Positions 9,850 through 18,512 of a stretch of DNA of 64,000 nt are shown one piece after another (the stretch's first letter is position 1; the number at the start of each line of letters is the position of its first letter). The stretch lies in contig NZ_CAJKVK010000002.1 of NCBI RefSeq assembly GCF_905203285.1, positions 1-64,000 on the forward strand. Direction: 5' to 3'. The notes beneath the pieces are model-generated. The model had not been told where the DNA came from. It saw only the letters and a list, made by a program, of their open reading frames with translations, and did no database searches. Origin of the DNA: an uncultured Succinatimonas sp. (GTDB taxonomy: Bacteria; Pseudomonadota; Gammaproteobacteria; Enterobacterales; Succinivibrionaceae). The translations under genes were made by a program, and so were the position numbers.

Positions 9850-10599
9850 ATGTGCTTTTTTGATACTCATATGCATTTGACCAAAGCGCGTCTTGAAGAC
9901 GCGCTTTGTCATATACTTAAAGAAAATAAAATCTGTGCCTTATCTGTTGCCGTGGATTTTAATGACAGTGTTTTAAATACGCGGCTTCATGGGGAAAATA
10001 TTTATGCGGGCGTGGGTCTTCATCCGTGCTTTTCTATAGGAAAACTTAGTGATAAAGAAAAGGATGATTGGAATAATCTTTTAAATAACAATAAAATAGT
10101 TTGCATCGGCGAATGCGGATTGGATGACAAAGCGGCGATTGCACTTGATGATCAGCTTTATAATCTGCGCTTTTTTTGTGATTTGGCCGCAGCTTATTCT
10201 TTGCCCCTTTCAGTGCATATAAGAAAATATCATAACGAACTTTTAAAACTTTTAAATGAATATAATGGAAAACTAAGCGGAATAATTCATGGTTTTACCT
10301 TTTCAAAAGATTTGGCCAAGCGCTATTTGGATGCGGGGTTTAAGCTTGGCGTAGGACGATATGGGTTAAAGCGAGGCAGGGCGTTTAACGAAGCCTTAGC
10401 TTATGCGGGTATCTCAAATCTTGTGCTGGAAAGCGATTTTGATGGGCGCTTTGACTACGATGTAAAACTTTTTGAAAGTTTGATAAAGGATCTTAGTATA
10501 CTTTTTTCTTTAGATAAAAAAGAATGTAAAAACAAAGTGTTAGTTAATTCATTTTCCGTATTGAACCTTAATGGCGAAAATATCGCGCGTGCGTTTTAA
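9850..10599 (+). CDS. TatD family metal-dependent hydrolase (YjjV-like)
   Basis: The protein, 249 residues from the ATG at 9850, has the TIM-barrel hydrolase pattern of TatD enzymes: the metal-binding FDTHMHL at the N-terminus, GVGLHP near residue 57, IGECGLD with the conserved Glu near residue 90, PLSVHIRK, GIIHGFT, and VLESDFDGR at the C-terminal metal site. TatD relatives act as metal-dependent nucleases or are uncharacterised. An upstream in-frame start at 9826 would overlap prfC and add eight non-conserved residues, so the start one base after the prfC stop is preferred. YjjV is the most likely orthologue given the linkage to prfC; the substrate is unknown. Confidence 0.82.
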   Translation: MCFFDTHMHLTKARLEDALCHILKENKICALSVAVDFNDSVLNTRLHGENIYAGVGLHPCFSIGKLSDKEKDDWNNLLNNNKIVCIGECGLDDKAAIALDDQLYNLRFFCDLAAAYSLPLSVHIRKYHNELLKLLNEYNGKLSGIIHGFTFSKDLAKRYLDAGFKLGVGRYGLKRGRAFNEALAYAGISNLVLESDFDGRFDYDVKLFESLIKDLSILFSLDKKECKNKVLVNSFSVLNLNGENIARAF

Positions 10600-10666
10600 A
10601 TTCTTTAGTCCTTTTGTAAAATAGCGTTATTATTGTAAAAGCCGCAGTTTGTAAAAGGACGAAAAG

Positions 10667-11566
10667 ATGCAGGTGTTTTTATATTTATCAGTAAAGAATA
10701 ATGACTTAAACGAGTTAAACGCGATAAACAGACTGTGCGAACATTTAGCTTTAAATGATAAGTCGCTTGTGTTAAAAGCGTCCGGGGTTGAGTTTAATCA
10801 TTCATATGCCTTATATACTTATGAATGCGGTAATTATGCTGAATTAAAGGAACGGCTAAAAGAAGCCGTTTGTCAAAAACTGTTTGATTTTGATGCTCTT
10901 ATGGTGCAGTCCGTTCCGTCTTTAAAGACTCCCGGAGTTTTGGTGATGGATATGGATATGACATCCGTGCAGATTGAAGGCATTGATGAAATCGCCCGTT
11001 GCCTTAACGTCTATGATGAAGTTGCGGCAATTACGGGTGAAGCGATGCACGGCAGACTTGATTTTGCTTCATCATTAAAAAAGAGAGTGTCGCTGTTAAA
11101 AGGAGGCGATGCCTTAGTTCTTGAAAAAGTAAAATCTATCATGCGTGAAACCGACGGTTACGGCATACTGGTAAACGGTCTTAAAGAAAACGGTTGGAAA
11201 GTGGGCATTGCTTCGGGCGGTTTTGTGCAGCTTATTAATGTTCTTAAGGATAAATACGATCTTGATTTGGTGAGAGCCAACAGCCTTGAGATTAAAGACG
11301 GGAAATTTACCGGCATGGTTGAAGGCGAGATTGTTGATGCGGTAAAGAAAAAAGCTGCGCTTTCAGATTTGATGAAATCATCAGGCGTCGCTAATGAACA
11401 AAGCATAGCAATTGGCGATGGAGCAAACGATCTTTTAATGATAAATGCCGCGTCTTTGGGCATTGCCTATCATGCTAAACCCAAGGTACAGGCTGAAGCT
11501 TTAACCTGTCTTAATTATTCTGATCTTTCCACTGTTTTGTTAATGCTCAAATGCGGTGACCTGTAG
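10667..11566 (+). CDS. serB: Phosphoserine phosphatase
   Basis: This HAD-superfamily enzyme performs the last step of serine synthesis, hydrolysing phosphoserine. The nucleophile motif is DMDMTSV with Asp95, Asp97 and Thr99, followed by QIEGIDEIARC as in E. coli SerB. Motif II is GIASGGFVQ, and motif III is AIGDGANDLLM. The N-terminal 90 residues resemble the short regulatory domain of enterobacterial SerB. The total of 299 residues is slightly under E. coli's 322. radA starts two bases after the stop, and the serB-radA pair is also conserved in E. coli, which supports the assignment. The ATG follows a GGACG site. Confidence 0.95.
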   Translation: MQVFLYLSVKNNDLNELNAINRLCEHLALNDKSLVLKASGVEFNHSYALYTYECGNYAELKERLKEAVCQKLFDFDALMVQSVPSLKTPGVLVMDMDMTSVQIEGIDEIARCLNVYDEVAAITGEAMHGRLDFASSLKKRVSLLKGGDALVLEKVKSIMRETDGYGILVNGLKENGWKVGIASGGFVQLINVLKDKYDLDLVRANSLEIKDGKFTGMVEGEIVDAVKKKAALSDLMKSSGVANEQSIAIGDGANDLLMINAASLGIAYHAKPKVQAEALTCLNYSDLSTVLLMLKCGDL

Positions 11567-11568
11567 AT

Positions 11569-12945
11569 ATGGCAAAGGTTAAAACGGTATATGTATGCGC
11601 TTCCTGCGGAGCGCGATATCCGCGTTGGCAGGGACAGTGCCGTGAATGCGGCGAGTGGAATACCATAAGCGAAATAAGAGTAAATGACGAGCCTTCGGCA
11701 GGACGCAGCGCGGCAGCCCGTGCCATGTCGGGCTTTGCCGGAGCAAGCGGCAGCGGTGTAAGTAATCTTAATAACGTAAAGCTTGAAAAGGCGCAGCGCT
11801 TATATACGGGATATAACGAGTTTGACAGGGTTTTAGGCGGCGGCATCGTTCCTGGATCGGTCGTGCTTTTAGGCGGCAATCCCGGAGCTGGCAAATCGAC
11901 ATTGCTGCTGCAAACGGTCTGCAAGCTTGCAAGTCATGCCGCGGTTTTGTATATCACCGGTGAAGAATCGTTACAGCAGGTGGCGTTAAGAGCGCAGCGC
12001 CTGATGCTTCCTACTGAGAAAGTAAGAATTGCGGCGGAAACATCCATTGATGAGATTTGTAAAATCGCGGCGCAGGAAAAGCCCGCGGTATTGATTGTCG
12101 ACTCCATTCAGGTAATGCATGTGCAGGGAGTCGAATCGGCTCCTGGCTCCGTAAGTCAGGTACGCGAAGGTGCGGCGGCTTTGACTCAGTTTGCAAAGAA
12201 AACCGGAATCGCGGTATTTTTAATCGGACACGTGACTAAAGACGGAACTCTTGCAGGTCCTAAGATTTTAGAGCATTGCGTGGACTGTTCGGTTATTTTG
12301 GAATCAGGCAACGATCCGCGATTTAGAACGTTGCGCTGCCATAAAAACCGTTTTGGCGCGGTAAATGAGATTGGCGTTTTTGCCATGACCGATCATGGCC
12401 TTTGCGAGGTTAAAAATCCGTCGGCGATTTTTTTAAATCGTCAGGAAACGGTAGCTCCCGGATCTCTTGCCATGGTGGTATGGGAGGGAACCAGACCTCT
12501 TTTAGTCGAGCTGCAGGCGTTGGTTGATTTATCTCAGCTTGGTAATCCGCGGCGTTTGTCTTTAGGAACCGATCCTAATCGTCTTGCCATGCTTTTATCG
12601 GTACTCCACCGTCACGGAGGATGCCAGCTTGCCGATCAGGATGTGTTTGTTAATGTCGTAGGCGGCGTCAAGGTTGAGGAAACAGCGTCTGACGTGCCTT
12701 TAATTCTTGCGCTGTTGTCTTCTTATCACTCAAGACCTATAGACAGAACAACCATCGCTTTTGGTGAAGTGGGGCTTACCGGAGAAATAAGACCGGTGCC
12801 GTCCGGGCAGGAACGTATTGCCGAAGCTTTTAAGCAAGGATTTAAAAGAGCTATCGTACCTTTTGACAATGCTCCTAAAAAAGCGCCTTCCGGACTGGAA
12901 ATCATTGCCGTAAAGCGCATTAGTGATTTAATTGATTTAGTTTAA
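11569..12945 (+). CDS. radA: DNA repair protein RadA
   Basis: This 458-residue RecA-like ATPase promotes branch migration in recombinational repair. In order: an N-terminal zinc finger (CASCG, then CRECG about 14 residues later), Walker A GGNPGAGKST near residue 105, Walker B VLIVDSIQ, the RadA-specific KNRFG motif in HKNRFGAVNEIG near residue 262, and a C-terminal Lon-protease-like domain (DVFVNVVGGVKVEE). All parts are present and the length is normal. It shares an operon with serB. An IS200/IS605-type element begins only about ten bases after its stop codon, so any original terminator between radA and the convergent rsd has been displaced. Confidence 0.97.
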   Translation: MAKVKTVYVCASCGARYPRWQGQCRECGEWNTISEIRVNDEPSAGRSAAARAMSGFAGASGSGVSNLNNVKLEKAQRLYTGYNEFDRVLGGGIVPGSVVLLGGNPGAGKSTLLLQTVCKLASHAAVLYITGEESLQQVALRAQRLMLPTEKVRIAAETSIDEICKIAAQEKPAVLIVDSIQVMHVQGVESAPGSVSQVREGAAALTQFAKKTGIAVFLIGHVTKDGTLAGPKILEHCVDCSVILESGNDPRFRTLRCHKNRFGAVNEIGVFAMTDHGLCEVKNPSAIFLNRQETVAPGSLAMVVWEGTRPLLVELQALVDLSQLGNPRRLSLGTDPNRLAMLLSVLHRHGGCQLADQDVFVNVVGGVKVEETASDVPLILALLSSYHSRPIDRTTIAFGEVGLTGEIRPVPSGQERIAEAFKQGFKRAIVPFDNAPKKAPSGLEIIAVKRISDLIDLV

Positions 12946-13038
12946 CAATAAAAGCCAGAAGTCTCCACCTTCTGATAAGGTGGAGCTGAATGGCATCCGG
13001 GGCTTGACTGCCATGCACTCCGGTGTACAATATTGAAT

Positions 13039-13461
13039 ATGCGTATTGATAAGTCTATTAGAAAGAAGCTTGATAATAACAATCATTCAGTGTTCAGCCT
13101 CAGTTATCATTTAGTGCTGATTATAAAATATCGGCGCAAGGTGATAGATGATGAAATTTCCGAATTTCTAAAAGAAGTGTTCATAAGGATTGCTCCGGAC
13201 TATAAAGCTGAGCTTAAAGAGTGGAACCACGACAGCGATCATGTACATGTTCTGTTTAAGGCACAGCCTGATACCGTGCTTTCAAAATTTATTAATGCTT
13301 ATAAAAGTGCATCCTCCCGGGTGGTAAAGAGGGCATATCCTGAGCTCAGGAAGCACCTGTGGAAGGAGTATTTCTGGTCACGAAGCTATTGCCTGATAAG
13401 TGCAGGCGGAGCTTCTCTTGAAGTTATCAAAGAGTATATAGAAAAACAGGGGATGGATTAA
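13039..13461 (+). CDS. tnpA: IS200/IS605-type Y1 transposase TnpA
   Basis: A 140-residue HUH single-strand transposase, the enzyme that excises and inserts the top strand of IS200/IS605 elements. The metal-binding HVH is in HDSDHVHVLF (His68 and His70) and the catalytic Tyr is in VIKEYIEKQG (Tyr133) on the C-terminal helix. Both catalytic elements are intact and the length is typical, so it could be active. A TTG at 13033 would add two residues; the ATG is preferred. tnpB starts six bases after its stop in the same direction. Confidence 0.92.
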   Translation: MRIDKSIRKKLDNNNHSVFSLSYHLVLIIKYRRKVIDDEISEFLKEVFIRIAPDYKAELKEWNHDSDHVHVLFKAQPDTVLSKFINAYKSASSRVVKRAYPELRKHLWKEYFWSRSYCLISAGGASLEVIKEYIEKQGMD

Positions 13462-13467
13462 TCTCTT

Positions 13468-14682
13468 ATGGCAATGGTCAAGGTCAATAAAGTGTTAAGA
13501 TGCAGGATAAAGCCGGAGCCGGCTCAGCGCATCATTTTTTGGAAGACCTTCGGCTGCTGCCGCAAAACCTGGAATCTCCTTTTGGATGAAAGGATAAAAT
13601 CCAATCGGGAATTAGGCGGGGTCAAGTTTAAGAACACCACTCCCGCTCATTTAAAGAAGAGCTATAAATATCTTAATGAGGTTGACTCCTTGGCACTTGC
13701 CAATACTCAGCTTGAGTTAAATCAGGCCTGCAAGCGGCAGTTTGCCAAAGGAAAAAATCCTAATTTTAAAAGAAAGGGAAGGGACAAAAGAAGCTACACC
13801 ACAAACGCAACGAACAATAATATCCGCCTTATTCACAAAAGCGACACTTTAAACCTGCTGCGTCTGCCTAAGGCCGGTGACGTCAAAATCATTCTTCACC
13901 GCAATATACCGGGCGGTGAGCTCAAGCACGTTACCATCAAAGAGACGGCAAGCGGCAAGTTTTACGCATCTCTTGTGTATGAGGTGCAGAAAGAAGAAGT
14001 TAAGCTTAAAGAGCATTTTGCGGCAGATAAGGTTGAGGCTTTTGACTACAGCATGCCAAGCTTAATCGTTTCATCAAGCGGCAGCTTTGATGTCACGGAA
14101 AAAGATATCAAATGGTACCGTAAGCTTGAGAAAAAGCTCTCTTGCGCACAGCGCAAGCTTTCGCGTATGAAATACGGCTCCCATAACTATTGGAAGCAGA
14201 GCCATAAAGTCGGCGCTATCCATGAGAAAGCGGCCAATCGCAGAAAAGATTTTCTGCATAAGCTTTCGCATAATGTTGCCGATAACTTTGACGCAGCTGC
14301 AGTAGAGGACATAAATCTTCAAGCGATGGCCAAAGCGCTCAATTTCGGCAAGAGCGTTTATGACAACGGTTTTGGCATGCTTAGAAACTTCTTGGCTTAT
14401 AAGCTTCAGGCTAAGGGGAAGATTTTAGTTAAAATCCATCCGCTTTATCCAAGCTCGCAATTATGCTCACATTGTAAAACTAAAAATCCTGAGGTCAAAA
14501 ACCTTGCTGTGCGTGAATGGGATTGTCCGGTATGCGGGCATCACCATCACAGGGACAAGAACGCTTGCGAAAACCTCAAGGATCATGCAATAGAATTGCT
14601 AGGCCGCTGGACCAGTGGCGACAGCTCGCTGATACTGACTCCACAAGGAGTTTTGAACGAGAAGGAAGCCCCTACCTCTTAG
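13468..14682 (+). CDS. tnpB: TnpB, RNA-guided nuclease of IS200/IS605 element
   Basis: A 404-residue TnpB, the family ancestral to Cas12 and guided by an RNA made from the element's right end. The three RuvC acidic residues are visible: Asp193 in AFDYSMPSL, Glu280 in AVEDINL and Asp363 in HHRDKNACENL. The C-terminal zinc finger is CSHC then CPVC. The N-terminal helical domain starts NKVLRCRIKPEPAQ. The first motif reads FDYS rather than the common IDLG, otherwise it looks functional. Its 3' end runs into the right-end hairpin, as expected if the guide RNA overlaps the end of the gene. Confidence 0.93.
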   Translation: MAMVKVNKVLRCRIKPEPAQRIIFWKTFGCCRKTWNLLLDERIKSNRELGGVKFKNTTPAHLKKSYKYLNEVDSLALANTQLELNQACKRQFAKGKNPNFKRKGRDKRSYTTNATNNNIRLIHKSDTLNLLRLPKAGDVKIILHRNIPGGELKHVTIKETASGKFYASLVYEVQKEEVKLKEHFAADKVEAFDYSMPSLIVSSSGSFDVTEKDIKWYRKLEKKLSCAQRKLSRMKYGSHNYWKQSHKVGAIHEKAANRRKDFLHKLSHNVADNFDAAAVEDINLQAMAKALNFGKSVYDNGFGMLRNFLAYKLQAKGKILVKIHPLYPSSQLCSHCKTKNPEVKNLAVREWDCPVCGHHHHRDKNACENLKDHAIELLGRWTSGDSSLILTPQGVLNEKEAPTS

Positions 14683-14699
14683 GTGGGGGAGTAGGTCAC
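14560..14699 (+). ncRNA. Putative right-end guide RNA (omega RNA) scaffold of TnpB
   Basis: In studied IS200/IS605 elements the TnpB guide RNA covers the last part of tnpB and the right end, with the guide copied from the flanking DNA. Here the corresponding span contains the 3' end of tnpB, the 14669-14689 hairpin and the ending TCAC. The guide would be the 3' end of rsd, read antisense from 14700. The exact RNA start is not determinable by eye. The relic at 36496-36691 preserves the same block. Confidence 0.4.
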
Positions 14700-15196
14700 T
14701 GGCTTTTCATGATGGAGTGGACGAGACGAAGTCCGATAATAAGACGGTCTTCGTTTCTAAAACGCTGCTCTAGGCATTTTCCTACCTGTTCAAGATCGCG
14801 TTTTAAGCTCTGCATTTTCTTTTCGTTTAGATCTTCTGCGTATAAATCGCTAAAGCGCATTAAAAATTCCGTGGTTTTTTCAATACGCGGTAAAACACGG
14901 TGCGCGATGGATAACGACCGACCTGAGGCGTTTTCTATAAGCTCAATTATTTTAGGGTAGAGATCAAAGTGACCGTGGGACAGGTAATCTATAAGGTGCT
15001 CACAAAAACTGGTCACTTCCTCATAAGAAGGATAGCATTCGGTGATATCGGTACTTCCTTTGGGCGTCAGGTTTAAAAGCTTCATGTACATCAAAACAAG
15101 ATCCTGACGTGCTTTAATCATGTCATTGATCCAGGAATAACGATCTTCAACGTCTTGCAGCTGAGTATTAAAACCTCTTAAAGTCTCTTGTCCCAT
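14696..15196 (-). CDS. rsd: Regulator of sigma-70, Rsd family
   Basis: A 166-residue helical protein matching Rsd/AlgQ, which binds region 4 of sigma-70 and favours use of alternative sigma factors in stationary phase. Matching stretches are WINDMIKARQDLVLMYMKLL (Rsd-type WLxxRKxLLVAYxxLV), FCEHLIDYLSHGHFDLYPKI (close to E. coli FCQSLVDYLSAGHFSIY), and LEQRFRNEDRLI near the C-terminus. The length is close to E. coli's 158. The stop codon (14696-14698) falls inside the inferred right end of the adjacent IS200/IS605 element, so the last one or two residues were probably altered by insertion without loss of the core. Confidence 0.88.
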   Translation of the reverse strand: MGQETLRGFNTQLQDVEDRYSWINDMIKARQDLVLMYMKLLNLTPKGSTDITECYPSYEEVTSFCEHLIDYLSHGHFDLYPKIIELIENASGRSLSIAHRVLPRIEKTTEFLMRFSDLYAEDLNEKKMQSLKRDLEQVGKCLEQRFRNEDRLIIGLRLVHSIMKSQ

Positions 15197-15289
15197 ACGT
15201 AGCTCCTCAAGTCTTTGTAAGACTTGTTTAAAGCTTAAAAGAAATCGGTAAATATTGATGTTAATTTCGTCAAAAATTAAGCTTTGTGC

Positions 15290-15327
15290 GCGTAAAAAAA
15301 GAAACGATCGGAAAATCCGATCGCTTC
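15290..15327 (-). terminator. Rho-independent terminator after mepM-like gene
   Basis: Read on the minus strand, GCGATCGGA pairs with TCCGATCG(T) around a TTT loop and is followed by a T-rich tract. It lies 26 bases past the stop codon at 15353. Confidence 0.75.
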
Positions 15328-15352
15328 AGAAAATTTAGTTATAAAACCAGAC

Positions 15353-17110
15353 TTAGTTTTTAGCGATAAGCCGTGAGTTATAAAGATCTTTTTTAAATTG
15401 CGCGACGTTATTTTTAAAGCGCTGAATTTGTCTTGTGGTCGCAGAAGAAACTCCGGAGCTTGGCAGCTTAACGCGCATGGCGTTAACCGGACGGCCGTTT
15501 CTTCTTAACTCGTAATGCAGGTGGGGACCTGTAGACATTCCGGTATTACCCGAACGGGCGATAACCTGTCCCATCTTGACTCTTTGTCCCGGCTTGACGT
15601 TAAGCTTTGATAAATGCATGTAAACGGTGGAATAGCCGTTGGCATGATTTAATACGATAAAGTAGCCTGCAGAACGTGAGTAGCGTGCGGTTTCGACAAC
15701 GCCGCTTGACGGAGCGATAACCTTAGTTCCCACCCTTACCGCAAAGTCGGTTCCGTTATGCGGACGGACGCGTCCTGTGACCGGATGGCGGCGGTTGGGA
15801 TTAAACTGCGATGAAATACGGACGTTGCCTTCAAGCGGGATGCGTTTAAACGTGGCTTTTTTCGCGACGGCAGGACCGTTTTCATCATAGTAGCGGTTAT
15901 CGGTGAGGTTGCGGTAAGACGCAACCTTTCCAAGGCGTGACAGCTTGAATTCAACGGCATTTATCGAGCCTTTGCCTTTACTGTTGGAGAAAAGGACGCG
16001 CATGGAATCACCTGCTTGTATATGGCGTGAAAATTGAATGCGGCCTTTAAACAAACCGATGATTTTATATATCTCCGAATAGCTAAGTCCGCTGCCGTAT
16101 GCCGCTTCGGTAAAAGTTTGACCCTTTTTTATGTTGACGACGACAAGCCTGCCGCGTGATGCAAAAAGCTTCTCATGCGTGCTTTTAGGTGAGGTGTCTT
16201 TTTTCGCCGAGGCTTTTACTGCTTCTTTTTCTAAAGCATCGGCTTTTTTCTTGGCTTGAGCTAATAGAGAGCCTTGCGAGTTGTCCTGAATCTCTTTTGC
16301 AGGAGACGCATTTAATTTTTTAAGCGCTTGTTTGGCTTCAGCAAGTAATTTGCCGGTGCTTACGGCAGTATGTGCATTTAAAGCTTCTTTTGTTAAAACA
16401 AAGTCAGTGTTTGATCCGTCAGGACGGGTAAAACGCAGCTGGGATTTTTTGTTTTCCTGTTTGACGAAAGATAACAGATTATTGTCATCGTCAATCAAGA
16501 ATGAAAGATTGTCGCCAATCTGCAGATTATCAAAGGACTTGGGTAAACCGTCCGTTTTGCGTATAGCTACCAGGGTTCTTGCCGGAATATTCAAATCCGA
16601 GAAGATTGATGATATGGTGTCGCCCTTGGTCACGGTTTCGGTGTACCAATGATTAGGGGTTAAATCCGTACCTTCTGCTTTAGCGAGCTTTCTTACTTGG
16701 TTTTCAATTGAGTTATCTTCATCTATAACTTCGTCGGCAAGCTCGTCATCCATTGAGTCAAGAGTTATCGGATCGGAATCGATTTCCACAATCTGTTTGC
16801 CTACGGCATAGGTCTTAACCTTAGCGTTGGCGATATTCGGGAAAAGGGCTTCAGTAAGTGAGCTTTCAGGACGGATAATATTATCGGTAGCATCAGGATC
16901 GATAAGAATAAGTTCGTCTGATGAGTCTGAATCGTTGATGGCAACTAATCCTGCGTCATTTGAAGCGTCCGCAGGAATCGAAACTGATATGGCGGCTAAA
17001 GCGACGACGGCAATTGAGATGCAGATGGCAATAGTATGCTTTTTCGGTAATAAAGCACTTGCGGAGCCTTTTTCAAGAGGCTCACCTGAAATGAAATCTT
17101 CAAAATGCAT
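15353..17110 (-). CDS. M23 family murein DD-endopeptidase, MepM-like
   Basis: The 585-residue, membrane-anchored cell-wall hydrolase has a cytoplasmic N-terminus, one transmembrane helix at about 28-47, and an OapA/LysM-like domain (HWYTETVTKGDTISSIFSDL) near residues 155-215. An Ala/Lys-rich charged linker follows at about 245-320, then a second OapA-like segment and a C-terminal LytM domain with HNGTDF and HLHYE zinc ligands. This domain order is that of MepM (YebA), which cuts meso-DAP-D-Ala cross-links during growth. It is longer than the 440-residue E. coli protein because of the linker and an acidic periplasmic segment after the helix. It stands alone between terminators. Confidence 0.88.
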   Translation of the reverse strand: MHFEDFISGEPLEKGSASALLPKKHTIAICISIAVVALAAISVSIPADASNDAGLVAINDSDSSDELILIDPDATDNIIRPESSLTEALFPNIANAKVKTYAVGKQIVEIDSDPITLDSMDDELADEVIDEDNSIENQVRKLAKAEGTDLTPNHWYTETVTKGDTISSIFSDLNIPARTLVAIRKTDGLPKSFDNLQIGDNLSFLIDDDNNLLSFVKQENKKSQLRFTRPDGSNTDFVLTKEALNAHTAVSTGKLLAEAKQALKKLNASPAKEIQDNSQGSLLAQAKKKADALEKEAVKASAKKDTSPKSTHEKLFASRGRLVVVNIKKGQTFTEAAYGSGLSYSEIYKIIGLFKGRIQFSRHIQAGDSMRVLFSNSKGKGSINAVEFKLSRLGKVASYRNLTDNRYYDENGPAVAKKATFKRIPLEGNVRISSQFNPNRRHPVTGRVRPHNGTDFAVRVGTKVIAPSSGVVETARYSRSAGYFIVLNHANGYSTVYMHLSKLNVKPGQRVKMGQVIARSGNTGMSTGPHLHYELRRNGRPVNAMRVKLPSSGVSSATTRQIQRFKNNVAQFKKDLYNSRLIAKN

Positions 17111-17402
17111 GCAACAATAGGTTTTATGTGAAATAAATTGCCGGAAACTGCCTCTTAGAAAAAAGAGACGCTATGAAAAATAAAAAAATTTCTCATATTT
17201 TATGTGAAATTGACCATTTTTGAAGCAAAAAGTTCAATTTTTTTAATGAAAATTTTACTGAAGATATTTTAAGGCTGCAAATAAGGTTTAAGAGGCAAAA
17301 ACAGCTGGGCTTATTTAAATTCTGTCGGTTAATTTTCAATATGCAAAGGCAGTGAAAAGAAGCAGCATTGCCACAAAAAAAGCAAGGCTTAAAAAAGGGA
17401 AC

Positions 17403-18497
17403 TTAAGCGATTGTTTTTTGAGTGTTTGCGTCAAAGAAATGCACTTTTGACATATCAAGATAAAAGTCGCAGTTTTGGCTTAATTCACCTTCATAAGTCG
17501 AAGGACATCTAATCACCATGCGATCGCTTCCGGTTTTGGTGTAAAGACAGATATCAGCCCCGAGCAATTCACGGAACTCGACTGTTGCGCGGACCTTCTG
17601 CATTTCTTCGTGAGCTCTAATATGGATATGTTCAGGACGGATACCGATATAAATTTCCTTGCCGGCATAATTTTCAAGCTGCTTTGGCTGATGATCTTTA
17701 TCAATAGCGATGACGTTACCGTCAAATTCAAAATCAAGGCGATCGCCGTTTCTTTCGAGCTTGCCTTTAAAGAAGTTCATTTGCGGTGAGCCGATGAATC
17801 CGGCTACGAACATGCAGTTAGGATGATTGTAAAGATTGGTCGGGGTGTCGACCTGTAAAATTTCACCGCTTTTCATTACGACAATGCGATCGGCCATGGT
17901 CATGGCCTCGGTCTGATCGTGGGTAACGTAGATGAAAGTCGTACCGAGCTGTTTATGTAAAGAAGAAATTTCGGTACGCATCTGGGTTCTTAATTTAGCG
18001 TCAAGATTTGATAACGGCTCGTCAAGTAAAAAGACATCAGGATCGCGAACCATGGCGCGTCCCAATGCCACACGCTGACGCTGACCGCCGGATAAGGCAC
18101 GAGGCTTGCGCTCTAAAAGATGCTCTAAATCAAGCATTCTTGCCGCGTTTCTGACTTTACGATCGATAGTTCCGGTGTCGACTTTCTGCAGTTTTAAGGA
18201 AAAAGCCATGTTCTCATATACGGACATATGCGGGTAAAGAGCATAGCTTTGAAAAACCATCGCGATATTGCGTTCTTTAGGATTTAAATCATTGACGAGA
18301 CGATCGCCTATATACATTTCACCTCGTGAAATGCTTTCAAGACCTGCGATCATGCGCAAAGTAGTGGATTTGCCGCATCCTGAAGGTCCGACTAAAACGA
18401 TAAATTCCTTATCTTTGATTTCAAGATTTAAATCATCAATTACGCACACGCCGTCGTCATAGGTTTTGTTGATGTGCTGAAGCGATATTTTGGCCAT
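17403..18497 (-). CDS. ABC sugar transporter ATPase, MalK/UgpC family
   Basis: A 364-residue ATP-binding subunit of a carbohydrate importer. Walker A is GPSGCGKST at about 38-46, the Q-loop is MVFQSYALYPHM, the signature is LSGGQRQRVALGRA, Walker B is VFLLDEPLSNLD and the H-loop is YVTHDQTEAMTMADR. The C-terminal third is the regulatory TOBE/OB domain of MalK-type ATPases (YIGIRPEHIHI). It is the last gene of the minus-strand operon, 15 bases after the permease stop, with AAGGAT before the ATG. MalK-type ATPases of one cell often serve several importers, so this one may also be shared. A weak 4-bp hairpin with a T run lies just downstream. Confidence 0.93.
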   Translation of the reverse strand: MAKISLQHINKTYDDGVCVIDDLNLEIKDKEFIVLVGPSGCGKSTTLRMIAGLESISRGEMYIGDRLVNDLNPKERNIAMVFQSYALYPHMSVYENMAFSLKLQKVDTGTIDRKVRNAARMLDLEHLLERKPRALSGGQRQRVALGRAMVRDPDVFLLDEPLSNLDAKLRTQMRTEISSLHKQLGTTFIYVTHDQTEAMTMADRIVVMKSGEILQVDTPTNLYNHPNCMFVAGFIGSPQMNFFKGKLERNGDRLDFEFDGNVIAIDKDHQPKQLENYAGKEIYIGIRPEHIHIRAHEEMQKVRATVEFRELLGADICLYTKTGSDRMVIRCPSTYEGELSQNCDFYLDMSKVHFFDANTQKTIA

Positions 18498-18512
18498 GAA
18501 AGAAATCCTTTA

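Larger units (their letters stand above)
12955..14699 (+). mobile_element. IS200/IS605-type insertion sequence (tnpA + tnpB)
   Basis: A compact element of about 1.75 kb with a Y1 transposase and a TnpB gene, and no terminal inverted repeats, as expected for this superfamily. A perfect 9-bp subterminal hairpin (12963-12971 with 12977-12985) marks the left end. A second 9-bp hairpin containing one G-U pair (14669-14677 with 14681-14689) marks the right end. The boundaries are inferred by comparing with the relic at 36496-36691, which shares CAGAAGTC at the left and ends GAGTAxxTCAC at the right. The left boundary is uncertain by a few bases. It sits between the convergent radA and rsd genes. 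Confidence 0.85.

Noticed and set aside
13033..13038. TTG start for tnpA
   Set aside because: An ATG two codons later gives the normal family start; no ribosome site favours the TTG.
17330..17402. Weak hairpin AAGC-CTT-GCTT with T run on the minus strand after the ABC ATPase gene
   Set aside because: A 4-bp stem is too short to call a terminator with confidence, although it may contribute.
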